Assembly (NCBI GenBank): GCA_963977525.1
Contig: CAXBPC010000003.1
Span: 159,590-223,589 of the forward strand
Reading direction: 5' to 3'
Source: Ancylomarina sp963977525
GTDB taxonomy: Bacteria; Bacteroidota; Bacteroidia; Bacteroidales; Marinifilaceae
DNA length: 64,000 nt
Shown: in pieces, positions 35,636 to 43,659 of the stretch
Position numbering within the stretch: position 1 is the first letter of the stretch
How the letters are laid out: each line of letters begins with the position of its first letter
Translations under genes and position numbers: made by a program
Notes under the pieces: model-generated
Seen by the model: the letters and a program-made list of their open reading frames with translations, nothing else
The model's database searches: none
Told to the model about the DNA's origin: nothing

Positions 35636-36814
35636 ATGAACGCAATTAAGTCGATTAAAGAGACTAATTTCCTTAAACAAAGAAGATATGAAGCAGTCAT
35701 GTTTCTTATCACGTTCTTTGGTATTTTTGGTTATGTAGGCCACTCTATGGGAGTAGCTAACATGCTAAACACCATTATGAACACAGCCTGGGATCTTCTT
35801 ATGAATACAGTATTCTACATTATGGGTATTACTGTTTTATCTGGAGCTCTAGGTAAATTACTCATCGAGTTTGGCGTTGTACGTCTGTTAGAAAAAATTC
35901 TAGCTCCACTGATGAAACCTCTTTTCAACCTTCCAGGTGTAGGAGCATTAGCTGGTGTACTAACTTTCCTTTCGGATAATCCAGCGATTATCAGCTTAGC
36001 TAACGACAAAAACTTCAGTAAGTATTTCAAAAATTATCAATTGGTTTCTTTAACCAACTTTGGAACTGCATTTGGAATGGGACTGATCGTGATGACTTTC
36101 ATGTCTACACTTAAGATTCCTGGTAACGACGAGAACTTATTTATCCCAGCTCTTATTGGTTTAATTGGAGCATTAGTTGGTGCTGTTGTTTCAACTCGAT
36201 TGATGCAACGATTAATCAGAGATGTGATAAAACCACGTAAAGATCAAGATTTCGAAGGTTCAACTGAGAATATCTCTTTCAAATCAGAAGGTAGTGTTTT
36301 CATTCGTTTCCTAAATTCTATCCTAGACGGTGGTAAGTCAGGTGTTGATTTAGGATTAGCTATTATTCCAGGTGTATTGATTATCTCAACTATGGTGATG
36401 ATGCTTACATTCGGTCCTAAAGATCCTGCGATTGGATATCAAGGTTTGGCTTACGAAGGGGTTACTTTACTTCCAGATTTAGCTGGTCATATTTGGTGGT
36501 TATTCGAAGGTTTATTTGGTTTCAAAAACCCTGAATTAATTGCATTCCCAGTAACCTCTCTAGGTGCTGTAGGTGCTGCTTTATCTCTTGTAAAAGCGTT
36601 TATTGCTAAGGGAATTATCGACGGAAATGTAATTGCTGTATTTACTGCAATGGGTATGTGTTGGAGTGGTTACTTAAGTACTCACACAGCTATGCTTGAT
36701 ACTTTGAATTACCGTGAATTAACTTCTAAGGCGCTACTTTCTCACACAATTGGTGGTATTGTAGCAGGTTGTTTCGCTCACTACTTATATGTATTAGTAT
36801 CCATGTTTATATAA
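35636..36814 (+). CDS. nucleoside-recognition (gate) domain membrane protein
   Basis: 392 aa with about nine membrane segments. Two gate-like modules are visible: YIMGITVLSGALGKLLIEFG with LTFLSDNPAIISLAND (about residues 61-125), and PVTSLGAVGAALSLVKAFIA with a following GMCWSGYLSTHTAML (about 300-350). The pattern resembles the CD0519/CD1768-type membrane proteins, which have no proven function but look like solute carriers. It differs from the SpmA-SpmB-like fusion at 24242, so the window carries two unrelated gate-domain architectures. Transcribed alone, with a terminator shared with mutS2. Confidence 0.75.
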   Translation: MNAIKSIKETNFLKQRRYEAVMFLITFFGIFGYVGHSMGVANMLNTIMNTAWDLLMNTVFYIMGITVLSGALGKLLIEFGVVRLLEKILAPLMKPLFNLPGVGALAGVLTFLSDNPAIISLANDKNFSKYFKNYQLVSLTNFGTAFGMGLIVMTFMSTLKIPGNDENLFIPALIGLIGALVGAVVSTRLMQRLIRDVIKPRKDQDFEGSTENISFKSEGSVFIRFLNSILDGGKSGVDLGLAIIPGVLIISTMVMMLTFGPKDPAIGYQGLAYEGVTLLPDLAGHIWWLFEGLFGFKNPELIAFPVTSLGAVGAALSLVKAFIAKGIIDGNVIAVFTAMGMCWSGYLSTHTAMLDTLNYRELTSKALLSHTIGGIVAGCFAHYLYVLVSMFI

Positions 36815-36841
36815 TAGACAGATCAACATAGAAATATAAAA

Positions 36842-36876
36842 AAGGCTTGTTGATTTAATATCAGCAAGCCTTTCTT
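36842..36876. terminator. terminator between convergent gate-domain and mutS2 genes
   Basis: Arms AAGGCTTGTTGAT / ATCAGCAAGCCTT (one bulge) flanked by A-rich and T-rich runs, so usable in both directions. Confidence 0.85.
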
Positions 36877-36898
36877 TATTTTATATAGATTCAAAGAT

Positions 36899-39403
36899 CT
36901 ATTCCATATGTACAACTGTGATGCCTGATCCTCCCATCTGAATTTTCTCATCAGTGCAAGAGCGTACAAGCTGAATTGTTTTCAAGTAATCTCTAATTAG
37001 CGTTCGTAATATTCCGTGCCCAGTACCATGTAATATTCTGAACTCTGAGATATCTAACATGATAGCCTCATCAACATGATCCATTACAATTTGAAGAGCC
37101 TCTTCAGCACGCATACCTCTCACATCAATATCGCGACGGAAAGTTAGCTTACGTTTAGAAATTCTCTCTTGAACTAATGCCGAAGTCTGATTGTAAGTTG
37201 TACTCTCCTTTTTAGCTTGTGTCTTACTCACCTTAGTTAATCTGTTCAACTTTACAGAGGTTAACATGGCACCAAATGCAACCACAGCGGTCTTATCATT
37301 TACTTCGATCACCTCACCAATAGTGCGTTGAGAATCTAATTTAACGCTATCACCCTTTTCAATAATCTCAGGATCAAATTGTTTTTTCTTCTGAGGGACT
37401 TCTTTTTCTGAACTTTTGGGCTGAGCTGTTTTCTCTCCTTTAAATTTCTTACCCTTTTTCTCTCTATCCTTTAGCTTCTGAATTTTTCTATTAATACGCT
37501 CATCGTCCTGTAAATCAGATTGAGTCAGAACCTCTTTTTGTTCTTCAAAAGCTTTTCTTACTTCGCGAGTCTTTTCTTTATCGGCTTTACTCTCCTTAAT
37601 ATCCCGAATAGTCTTTTCTATGGATTGGTTAGCCTTATTTAAAATCTGTTTCGCCTCTTCTTGAGCCTTAGCGATTATCTCTTTTCTAAGACCTGAGGTT
37701 TCTTTCAAGTCAACCTCATAACGATCAACTAACTGCGATAACTTCTTTTCGTTAACACGAATTTTGTCGCGCTTGCTTTCCCAATATCGCTTATCACGAA
37801 CGATATCACGTAAGTGTTTGTCAAAGTTGATATGATCTCCACCAATAATATCAGTAGCTGATTTCAGAATTTCTTCGGGTAAACCTATTTTACGAGCAAT
37901 TTCAAAAGCAAATGACGAACCGGGTTTCCCAACTTGTAATTGAAATAAGGGTTCTAATTTATGAGAATCGTAAAGCATAGCACCATTCTCAATCCCATCA
38001 GCTTCTGAAGCGTAGTGTTTTAGTCCAGTATAGTGAGTGGTAATAACACCTCGCACTTGTTTTCTATTCAGTTTATCGAGAATAGATTCGGCAATGGCAC
38101 CACCTACTGCTGGTTCGGTACCTGTACCAAACTCATCTATCATCATCAGGGTTTCAGCATTCGAATGTTTCAAGAAATGCTTCATGTTAAGCAAGTGAGA
38201 ACTATAAGTACTCAAATCATTCTCCATAGATTGTTCATCACCAATATCGATGAAAATATTATCGAAAATACCCATCTTCGATGTTGCATCCATTGGAACC
38301 AATAAACCACATTGGAACATATATTGCAGTAAACCCATAGTTTGCAAGCACACCGATTTACCACCTGCATTGGGTCCCGAAATAAGAACAATTCGCTGCT
38401 TATCGTTTATCTCTATATTCAAAGGAACAGCATCTCTGCCCTCCCCTTGCAATGTAAGATATAGCAATGGGTGAACGGCTTTTTCCCATAGCACTTTAGG
38501 TTCTTTACCAATGAGTGGCAATAGGCCCTTAACTTGAATAGCAAATTTCGCTTTGGCACGAATGAAATCTATTTGAGCCAAAAACTCATAGGCCACGAAT
38601 AGATCGTCGATGTAAGGGCGAACTTGCTCAGTAAATTCACGAAGCACCCTAATTATTTCGCGACGCTCCGCATATTCCAATTCACGAATTTCGTTATTGG
38701 TTTCTACAATCTCAGCGGGCTCTATATAGGATGTTTTTCCTGTAGCCGACTCATCATGCACAATACCTTTTACCTTTCGCTTATAGGCTGCAGTAACAGG
38801 GATTACAGCACGGCCATCTCTAACCGATAGCGATACATCCTGATCAACCCATCCATCTTTTTGTGCAGCACGCAAAAGGGATTGCATACGTCTTGAAATA
38901 GAAGCTTGTTTTTGAGCCAAACTACTACGAATCTGCATCAATTCAGGCGAAGCATTGTCTTTCATTCGACCATGCTTGGTCAATATAGCATTTAATCTAT
39001 CGAAGATATAAGGGTACATTTTCACATTCCCTGTCAATCTCATTAGGTAAGGGTAACTACCCTCCTCTTTATTCTTGAAAAAGCGTAGAATAGCAGATAT
39101 AGACTCCAAAGAACGCTTCAAATTAAACAGCTCCTCAAGTTCTAGATAAGCTCCATCAATTCTAATTTTCTCTAAACTCTGGCGCACATCAATGAAATGG
39201 CCCAAAGGAAAATTGTCCTCCACAAGACAAATAGTCTTAAATTCATTAGTTTCGTTAACTCGGCGAGTAACACGCTTAAAGGATTCTGAAAATTTTAGTC
39301 CATCGACTAAGTCTTTCCCCAATGGACTTAAGCATTGTTTCTTTAGAAGTTCTCTAACCTTATCGAACCGTATTTTCGTTTCAAAATTATCTGGATATAT
39401 CAC
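36899..39403 (-). CDS. mutS2: MutS2 family DNA mismatch-like ATPase with Smr domain
   Basis: 834 aa from a GTG at 39403 (VIYPDNFETKIRFDKVRE), where family similarity begins. An upstream in-frame ATG at 39487 adds 28 atypical residues and lies inside the loop of the preceding gene's terminator hairpin, so I reject it. The MutS-type core and clamp are followed by Walker A SGPNAGGKSVCLQT (about residues 340-353) and the ATPase segment MMIDEFGTGTEP. A long coiled coil and a basic linker precede the C-terminal Smr domain (DVRGMRAEEAL, then ILHGTGHGILR). MutS2 suppresses recombination or rescues collided ribosomes, depending on species. Confidence 0.88.
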   Translation of the reverse strand: MIYPDNFETKIRFDKVRELLKKQCLSPLGKDLVDGLKFSESFKRVTRRVNETNEFKTICLVEDNFPLGHFIDVRQSLEKIRIDGAYLELEELFNLKRSLESISAILRFFKNKEEGSYPYLMRLTGNVKMYPYIFDRLNAILTKHGRMKDNASPELMQIRSSLAQKQASISRRMQSLLRAAQKDGWVDQDVSLSVRDGRAVIPVTAAYKRKVKGIVHDESATGKTSYIEPAEIVETNNEIRELEYAERREIIRVLREFTEQVRPYIDDLFVAYEFLAQIDFIRAKAKFAIQVKGLLPLIGKEPKVLWEKAVHPLLYLTLQGEGRDAVPLNIEINDKQRIVLISGPNAGGKSVCLQTMGLLQYMFQCGLLVPMDATSKMGIFDNIFIDIGDEQSMENDLSTYSSHLLNMKHFLKHSNAETLMMIDEFGTGTEPAVGGAIAESILDKLNRKQVRGVITTHYTGLKHYASEADGIENGAMLYDSHKLEPLFQLQVGKPGSSFAFEIARKIGLPEEILKSATDIIGGDHINFDKHLRDIVRDKRYWESKRDKIRVNEKKLSQLVDRYEVDLKETSGLRKEIIAKAQEEAKQILNKANQSIEKTIRDIKESKADKEKTREVRKAFEEQKEVLTQSDLQDDERINRKIQKLKDREKKGKKFKGEKTAQPKSSEKEVPQKKKQFDPEIIEKGDSVKLDSQRTIGEVIEVNDKTAVVAFGAMLTSVKLNRLTKVSKTQAKKESTTYNQTSALVQERISKRKLTFRRDIDVRGMRAEEALQIVMDHVDEAIMLDISEFRILHGTGHGILRTLIRDYLKTIQLVRSCTDEKIQMGGSGITVVHME

Positions 39404-39472
39404 GCGCGTCTGTACAATCTTAGTTATTTCTTCTGCAAAATTAACAAAAGAGATCGAAGAGGCAAAAGAGAA

Positions 39473-39498
39473 AGGAACAACACGCATGTGCTGTTCCT
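39473..39498 (-). terminator. terminator-like hairpin between TPR gene and mutS2
   Basis: Arms AGGAACA / TGTTCCT with an extended inner stem CAC-GCAT-GTG. T-rich DNA follows on the minus strand. The ATG at 39487 sits in its loop, which argues against that codon being the mutS2 start. Confidence 0.7.
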
Positions 39499-39499
39499 A

Positions 39500-40177
39500 T
39501 TATTTAGTAGTTTCCGTTTTGCAATTTCTTTTTACGTATTCTTCTGACTGGCTTATTCCTAACTTAACTGCCTGTTTCCAATCCTTACAAGCTGCATCTT
39601 TTTCTCCCATTTTGAACAGACAAATTCCTCTGTTAGCGTAAGCAGCACCATAGGTTGGCTTCAAGTTAAGTGCATAAGTGTAATCTAAAACAGCAGTACT
39701 AATCATGTTTTTTCCCAAGCATATATTAGCTCTATTAAAATAGTAACGATGCACTAGATGAAAATCCTCCCCATTAAGTTTACTATAAGCAATGGCCATA
39801 CTATATTCATACATAGCCCTTTTTACTTCACCTTTATGATTGTACATTTCTCCCAAGTAATAACAAATTTCATCATCCTGCTGAAACAGTTTCTTCGATT
39901 TTTGCAAAATGGCAATAACCTTATCAACACGAGTAGAATCATTCATTCCAACTCTGTATAACTGCAAGTATGAATTACGATTTGTAGAATCAATGGCGAT
40001 GGCTTCAACCAACAAATTAAACGCATCTTCAATCATCTCAGCCTTCACCATTTCAATGGCTTGATTCGTCAATTCGATAGCTTTACTCTTCTCCTCTAGA
40101 GACACTTGATACACTTGTGCAAAACCTCCAAAGCTGACCATTAGGAGAAATAAAACAGCAACTAACTTTAATTTCAT
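39500..40177 (-). CDS. exported tetratricopeptide-repeat protein
   Basis: 225 aa. A signal peptide covers about residues 1-20 (LVAVLFLLMVSFGGFAQ). Five to six TPR helical pairs follow, for example AFNLLVEAIAIDSTNRNSYL, KGEVKRAMYEYSMAIAYS and ALNLKPTYGAAYANRGICLF. The protein ends in a basic tail with CKTE. It probably scaffolds envelope proteins. It lies upstream of mutS2 on the same strand but ends in a hairpin, so it may be transcribed separately. Confidence 0.85.
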   Translation of the reverse strand: MKLKLVAVLFLLMVSFGGFAQVYQVSLEEKSKAIELTNQAIEMVKAEMIEDAFNLLVEAIAIDSTNRNSYLQLYRVGMNDSTRVDKVIAILQKSKKLFQQDDEICYYLGEMYNHKGEVKRAMYEYSMAIAYSKLNGEDFHLVHRYYFNRANICLGKNMISTAVLDYTYALNLKPTYGAAYANRGICLFKMGEKDAACKDWKQAVKLGISQSEEYVKRNCKTETTK

Positions 40178-40492
40178 TCTATACTTTTCATATCATTAAT
40201 ACCTACTCTTAAGATTTTCGGCAAACTCTTCTAAAAACCTAATCGCAAACTTAACTAAAAATTCTATTTATGTTTGCTTATACATATATCAAATTAATCT
40301 ATTATGAATAATTAATAATAATAACACTTGAATCAGATACATTCTGATTTCTATCATAAGAAAGCACATGTCTATACAAGAGATTATGAGTTTTCAATTG
40401 CATTCGAAAAGCTCTCAACCAAAAATATTTCTATCTTAGGATGATTTTACGGATTCTGGAGATCCTAACTAACCCCAAACCTTAATATTTTT
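40178..40492. other. divergent intergenic region TPR gene / AgcS gene
   Basis: 315 bp, AT-rich, with one perfect dyad at 40331-40349 described separately. No ORF, RNA gene or consensus promoter was recognised. Confidence 0.5.
40331..40349. promoter_or_regulatory. dyad-symmetric site (possible operator)
   Basis: Perfect inverted repeat AATCAGA-TACAT-TCTGATT in the divergent space, about 145 bp before the AgcS start. A transcription-factor site is possible but unproven. Confidence 0.35.
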
Positions 40493-42160
40493 ATGCACAG
40501 TATCAATAACTTTTTAGCCGGAATAGAACAATATCTTGGAGGAAGTCAATGGTTTACTCTTTTACTACTTGGAACCGGACTCTTCTTTACCCTATATCTT
40601 AAATTCCCCCAAATACGATTTTTCGGACACGCCCTTAAGGTGGTTCGAGGCAAATACGACAAAGCCGACGAAAAAGGAGACACATCCCATTTTCAAGCTT
40701 TAACTACTGCCCTTTCGGGAACTGTTGGAACAGGAAATATTGCCGGTGTAGCCTTTGCTATTTATCTTGGTGGACCTGCTGCTCTATTTTGGATGCTGAT
40801 GACTGCTGTTCTTGGTATGACAACCAAGTTTGTGGAGGTTAGTTTATCTCACAAATATCGTGAAACTGATGAGAGAGGCTTCATTTCTGGTGGTCCGATG
40901 TACTATATGAAGAACAAGCTAAAGATGCCATGGCTAGCTGCCTTTTTTGCTGCCATGACCATTGTTTCTTCATTCGGGACAGGTAGTCTACCACAAATCA
41001 ATTCTATTGCTAGTTCGTTGCATTCAACCTTTGGAATTGAAAAAATGTTGAGTGGTGGTGTTCTTGCTATCTTACTTGCCATTGTTATTTTAGGCGGTAT
41101 TAAGCGTATCGCGAAGGTGACTGAAAAATTGGTTCCAACTATGGCAATCATCTATTTCGTGGGTGCTATTGCTGTTATCTTCTATAATTACCAAAATATT
41201 ATGCCAGCTTTTGCATCAATATTCTCTAGTGTATTTACTGGGACTGCAGCTACTGGTGGTTTCTTAGGCGCAGGATTCGCCTACGCTTTTAATCGTGGTG
41301 TAAACCGAGGCCTATTTAGTAACGAAGCTGGTCAAGGATCGGCTCCTATTGCTCACGCAGCAGCCCGTACCGAAGAACCTGTTTCCGAAGGGATGGTTGC
41401 AATTCTTGAACCTTTTATCGATACCATTATTATTTGTACACTTACTGGTTTAGTTATTCTCTCGTCGGGTGTTTGGAAAGAGAAACTGCCTAATCAGTTT
41501 CAGTCTACAGATATGACTATCATGGCTGATGTTTATGATGACACGAATGAAGCTGATCAGGCCAAACTTTTCAAATACTTGAGTAATAATAATGACCTTC
41601 CACTTTTCACAGGAGATTTATTAGTTGAAAACGGAAAAGTTCAAAATGAGCTTTCTATTATACATGCACGCTCTATTGCTGAGAGTATTTTAGTTTACAA
41701 TGAACAAGATTCTCTATTAACGGGAACTGTTAGTGTAAAGAATGGGGTGTACAATGGCAAGAATGGAACTTACTTTAAAGGAAAGTCCTTAATGCATTCA
41801 GCTCCTTTAACTGCCGAAGCATTTACAAGAAGTTACTTTGGCGAATGGGGACGTTGGATCGTATCCATTGGCTTACTACTTTTTGCCTTTTCGACCGCAA
41901 TTGCGTGGGCCTATTACGGAGGACGATCAGTAACTTACTTGTTTGGAGCCAAAGGCGTACTTCCATATAGAATCATATACTGTATAGGTTTCTTTATAGC
42001 CTCTTTTGCAGATACAACAATTATTTGGACGCTATCAGGAATAACGATTGCTCTTATGGCTTTACCTAACCTTATTGGCATCCTTTTACTAAGAAAAGAT
42101 ATGAAAGAAACGATGAATACCTATTGGACAAAGTTCAAGTCGGAACATCCAAACGACTAA
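40493..42160 (+). CDS. sodium:alanine symporter (AGCS family) with extra-long loop
   Basis: 555 aa, about 100 more than typical AgcS. The N-terminal core includes FQALTTALSGTVGTGNIAGV (about residues 63-82), GGPAALFWMLMTAVLGMTTK and the GLFSNEAGQGSAPIAHAAA signature (about 275-293), which bind Na+ and substrate. Between ILSSGVWKEKLPNQFQSTD and RSYFGEWGRWIVSIGLLLF lies a hydrophilic insert of roughly 110 residues (about 335-445) that is not normally present. It would import alanine or glycine with Na+. A terminator follows. Confidence 0.9.
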   Translation: MHSINNFLAGIEQYLGGSQWFTLLLLGTGLFFTLYLKFPQIRFFGHALKVVRGKYDKADEKGDTSHFQALTTALSGTVGTGNIAGVAFAIYLGGPAALFWMLMTAVLGMTTKFVEVSLSHKYRETDERGFISGGPMYYMKNKLKMPWLAAFFAAMTIVSSFGTGSLPQINSIASSLHSTFGIEKMLSGGVLAILLAIVILGGIKRIAKVTEKLVPTMAIIYFVGAIAVIFYNYQNIMPAFASIFSSVFTGTAATGGFLGAGFAYAFNRGVNRGLFSNEAGQGSAPIAHAAARTEEPVSEGMVAILEPFIDTIIICTLTGLVILSSGVWKEKLPNQFQSTDMTIMADVYDDTNEADQAKLFKYLSNNNDLPLFTGDLLVENGKVQNELSIIHARSIAESILVYNEQDSLLTGTVSVKNGVYNGKNGTYFKGKSLMHSAPLTAEAFTRSYFGEWGRWIVSIGLLLFAFSTAIAWAYYGGRSVTYLFGAKGVLPYRIIYCIGFFIASFADTTIIWTLSGITIALMALPNLIGILLLRKDMKETMNTYWTKFKSEHPND

Positions 42161-42186
42161 ACATTAGGTATCACATTTAAAGAAAG

Positions 42187-42231
42187 CTGCACTTTTAATT
42201 CAATCCAGAATTAGAAGTGCAGTTTTTTTTG
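42187..42231 (+). terminator. intrinsic terminator of the AgcS gene
   Basis: Arms CTGCACTTTTAATTC / GAATTAGAAGTGCAG (one mismatch) followed by eight T residues. Confidence 0.88.
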
Positions 42232-42397
42232 TTTCAAACCTCATCACCAGTCCTTTTGCAGAGATATCTTAAAGACAACACATAAAACCCACAGCCAAAA
42301 CAAAGATCTTTTTGGCTTTCTTCATATTCCTTTAAAGCACACAGATCAAGCTTTGTAATAGAATTACGGAACTTTACAATCAGTCGTTCCCGCTCAA

Positions 42398-42669
42398 CTT
42401 AAGGGGTCGACCACTCAACAATAGAATACGGGCGGAACACTTGTGGGTACGACCGCTCAGCTTGTGGGTACGGGCGGAACACTTGTGGGTACGACCGCGA
42501 CACTTGAGGGTACGGTCGCTCAACTTGAGGGTACGGCCACGACACTTGAGGGTACGGTCGGGGAACTTGAGGGTACGAGCATAAGCTTATAAAACTCAAA
42601 AATAGGCTTAAGGATAGCCTAACTCAGCTTAAGGGGATAAGCACAATACTTGTGGCTATAATATATGAC
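42398..42669. repeat. 21-bp periodic array C (13 units)
   Basis: Units start at 42398, 42419, 42440, 42461, 42482, 42503, 42524, 42545 and 42566, exactly 21 bp apart. After a single 1-bp deletion they continue at 42586, 42607, 42628 and 42649. The central consensus is CTTGWGGGTACGGnCG followed by a variable part; the outer units decay to CTTAAGG. The centre is far GC-richer than the genome. Phase is kept even where sequence is not, as in arrays A and B. Confidence 0.88.
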
Positions 42670-42789
42670 AAACAATAAGTTGCATATAATTAAAGAAACT
42701 TATCTCCTATTTTCATTAGATTACAAATATCACATTGATATATTAATACCTTTATGTATCTTAAAGCTCAAATTAAAAAAATAGACCCT

Positions 42790-43536
42790 ATGAAATTAAT
42801 GTTTGCCCTGCTAGTAAGTGGTATCTTACTGAGTTCTTGCCAAGAAAATGCCAAGAAGGTTCAATCGTTCAGTACTGGAGAAAAAACAAGTGAAAGCATG
42901 AGCCAAGCTCCTACTCAAAAAGCTCTAAATCCTCATCATGTTATAGTTAAAGAAGTTTTACAAACAAGTAAATACACCTATCTCTTTGTAACAGAAAACA
43001 GTAAAGAATTCTGGGTAGCTGTTCGTAGATTGGATGCTAAAGTTGGGGATGATGTGTATTACCAGCAGGCACTACCAATGAAGGATTTTAAGAGCAAAGA
43101 ACTCGATCGTGTATTTGAAACAGTTTTATTCGTTCAAGGAAATACTAGCACACCTCCTACTGCAGATGCAGCGAAAATGATGGGTGCTAAAAAAATGCCT
43201 CCTAAAGTAGATGAAAAAATAGCTGGCATAAAGGTTAAGGTAGCTGAAGGTGGTATCAGTATTGCTGAGCTTTTCAAAAACAAAGATAAGTATGAAGGCA
43301 AAAAAATAAAAATTAGTGGTCAGGTTGTGAAAGTCAACAATGGCATTATGGGGAAAAATTGGATACATATTCAAGATGGAACTTCTGATGCTGACAACTA
43401 TGATTTGACTCTAACTACACAGAATAAAGCCAACATGAAGGATGTGATCACGATTGAAGGCACTGTTTATTTAAAGAAAGAATTTGGTGCAGGTTACTCA
43501 TACGATTTAATCATTGAAGAAGCTGTTATCAAGTAA
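42790..43536 (+). CDS. OB-fold lipoprotein
   Basis: 248 aa from the ATG at 42790, chosen because it begins the lipoprotein signal MKLMFALLVSGILLSSC directly. An in-frame ATG at 42754 would add 12 polar residues before it. A Ser/Gln-rich spacer precedes a first domain (about residues 45-105, with FVTENSKEFWVAVRRLDAKV). An OB-fold domain (about 155-245) contains KYEGKKIKISGQVVKVNNGI and NWIHIQDGTSD. The NWIHIQDG signature occurs in exported OB-fold proteins often annotated as nucleic-acid-binding or NrfJ-like. Role unknown; transcribed alone between array C and a terminator. Confidence 0.8.
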   Translation: MKLMFALLVSGILLSSCQENAKKVQSFSTGEKTSESMSQAPTQKALNPHHVIVKEVLQTSKYTYLFVTENSKEFWVAVRRLDAKVGDDVYYQQALPMKDFKSKELDRVFETVLFVQGNTSTPPTADAAKMMGAKKMPPKVDEKIAGIKVKVAEGGISIAELFKNKDKYEGKKIKISGQVVKVNNGIMGKNWIHIQDGTSDADNYDLTLTTQNKANMKDVITIEGTVYLKKEFGAGYSYDLIIEEAVIK

Positions 43537-43555
43537 GAATAATTGATTTACAGGC

Positions 43556-43590
43556 AATCCCAACTATTTACATAGTTGGGATTTTTTTTA
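43556..43590 (+). terminator. intrinsic terminator of the OB-fold lipoprotein gene
   Basis: Perfect 12-bp arms AATCCCAACTAT / ATAGTTGGGATT, TTAC loop, T-run. Confidence 0.92.
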
Positions 43591-43659
43591 TCATATCAAC
43601 ATAAAACATTAAATTAGAGAGATATATTACTTTAAACACTTATCTCCAAGTAAATTGAT

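Larger units (their letters stand above)
42161..42789. other. intergenic region holding array C
   Basis: 629 bp between AgcS and the OB-fold lipoprotein. It contains the AgcS terminator, then array C (42398-42669), then AT-rich DNA that presumably holds the lipoprotein promoter. A short frame of repeated YPQV peptides on the minus strand is an artefact of the 21-bp unit. Confidence 0.6.

Noticed and set aside
39192..39641. 149-codon plus-strand frame across mutS2 and the TPR gene ends
   Set aside because: It is antisense to two supported genes and a terminator hairpin, with no family resemblance.
42399..42599. Minus-strand frame coding for repeated YPQV heptapeptides
   Set aside because: This is array C read as codons. 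It has no upstream context for translation, it lies wholly within the repeat, and similar-length units elsewhere give unrelated peptides.
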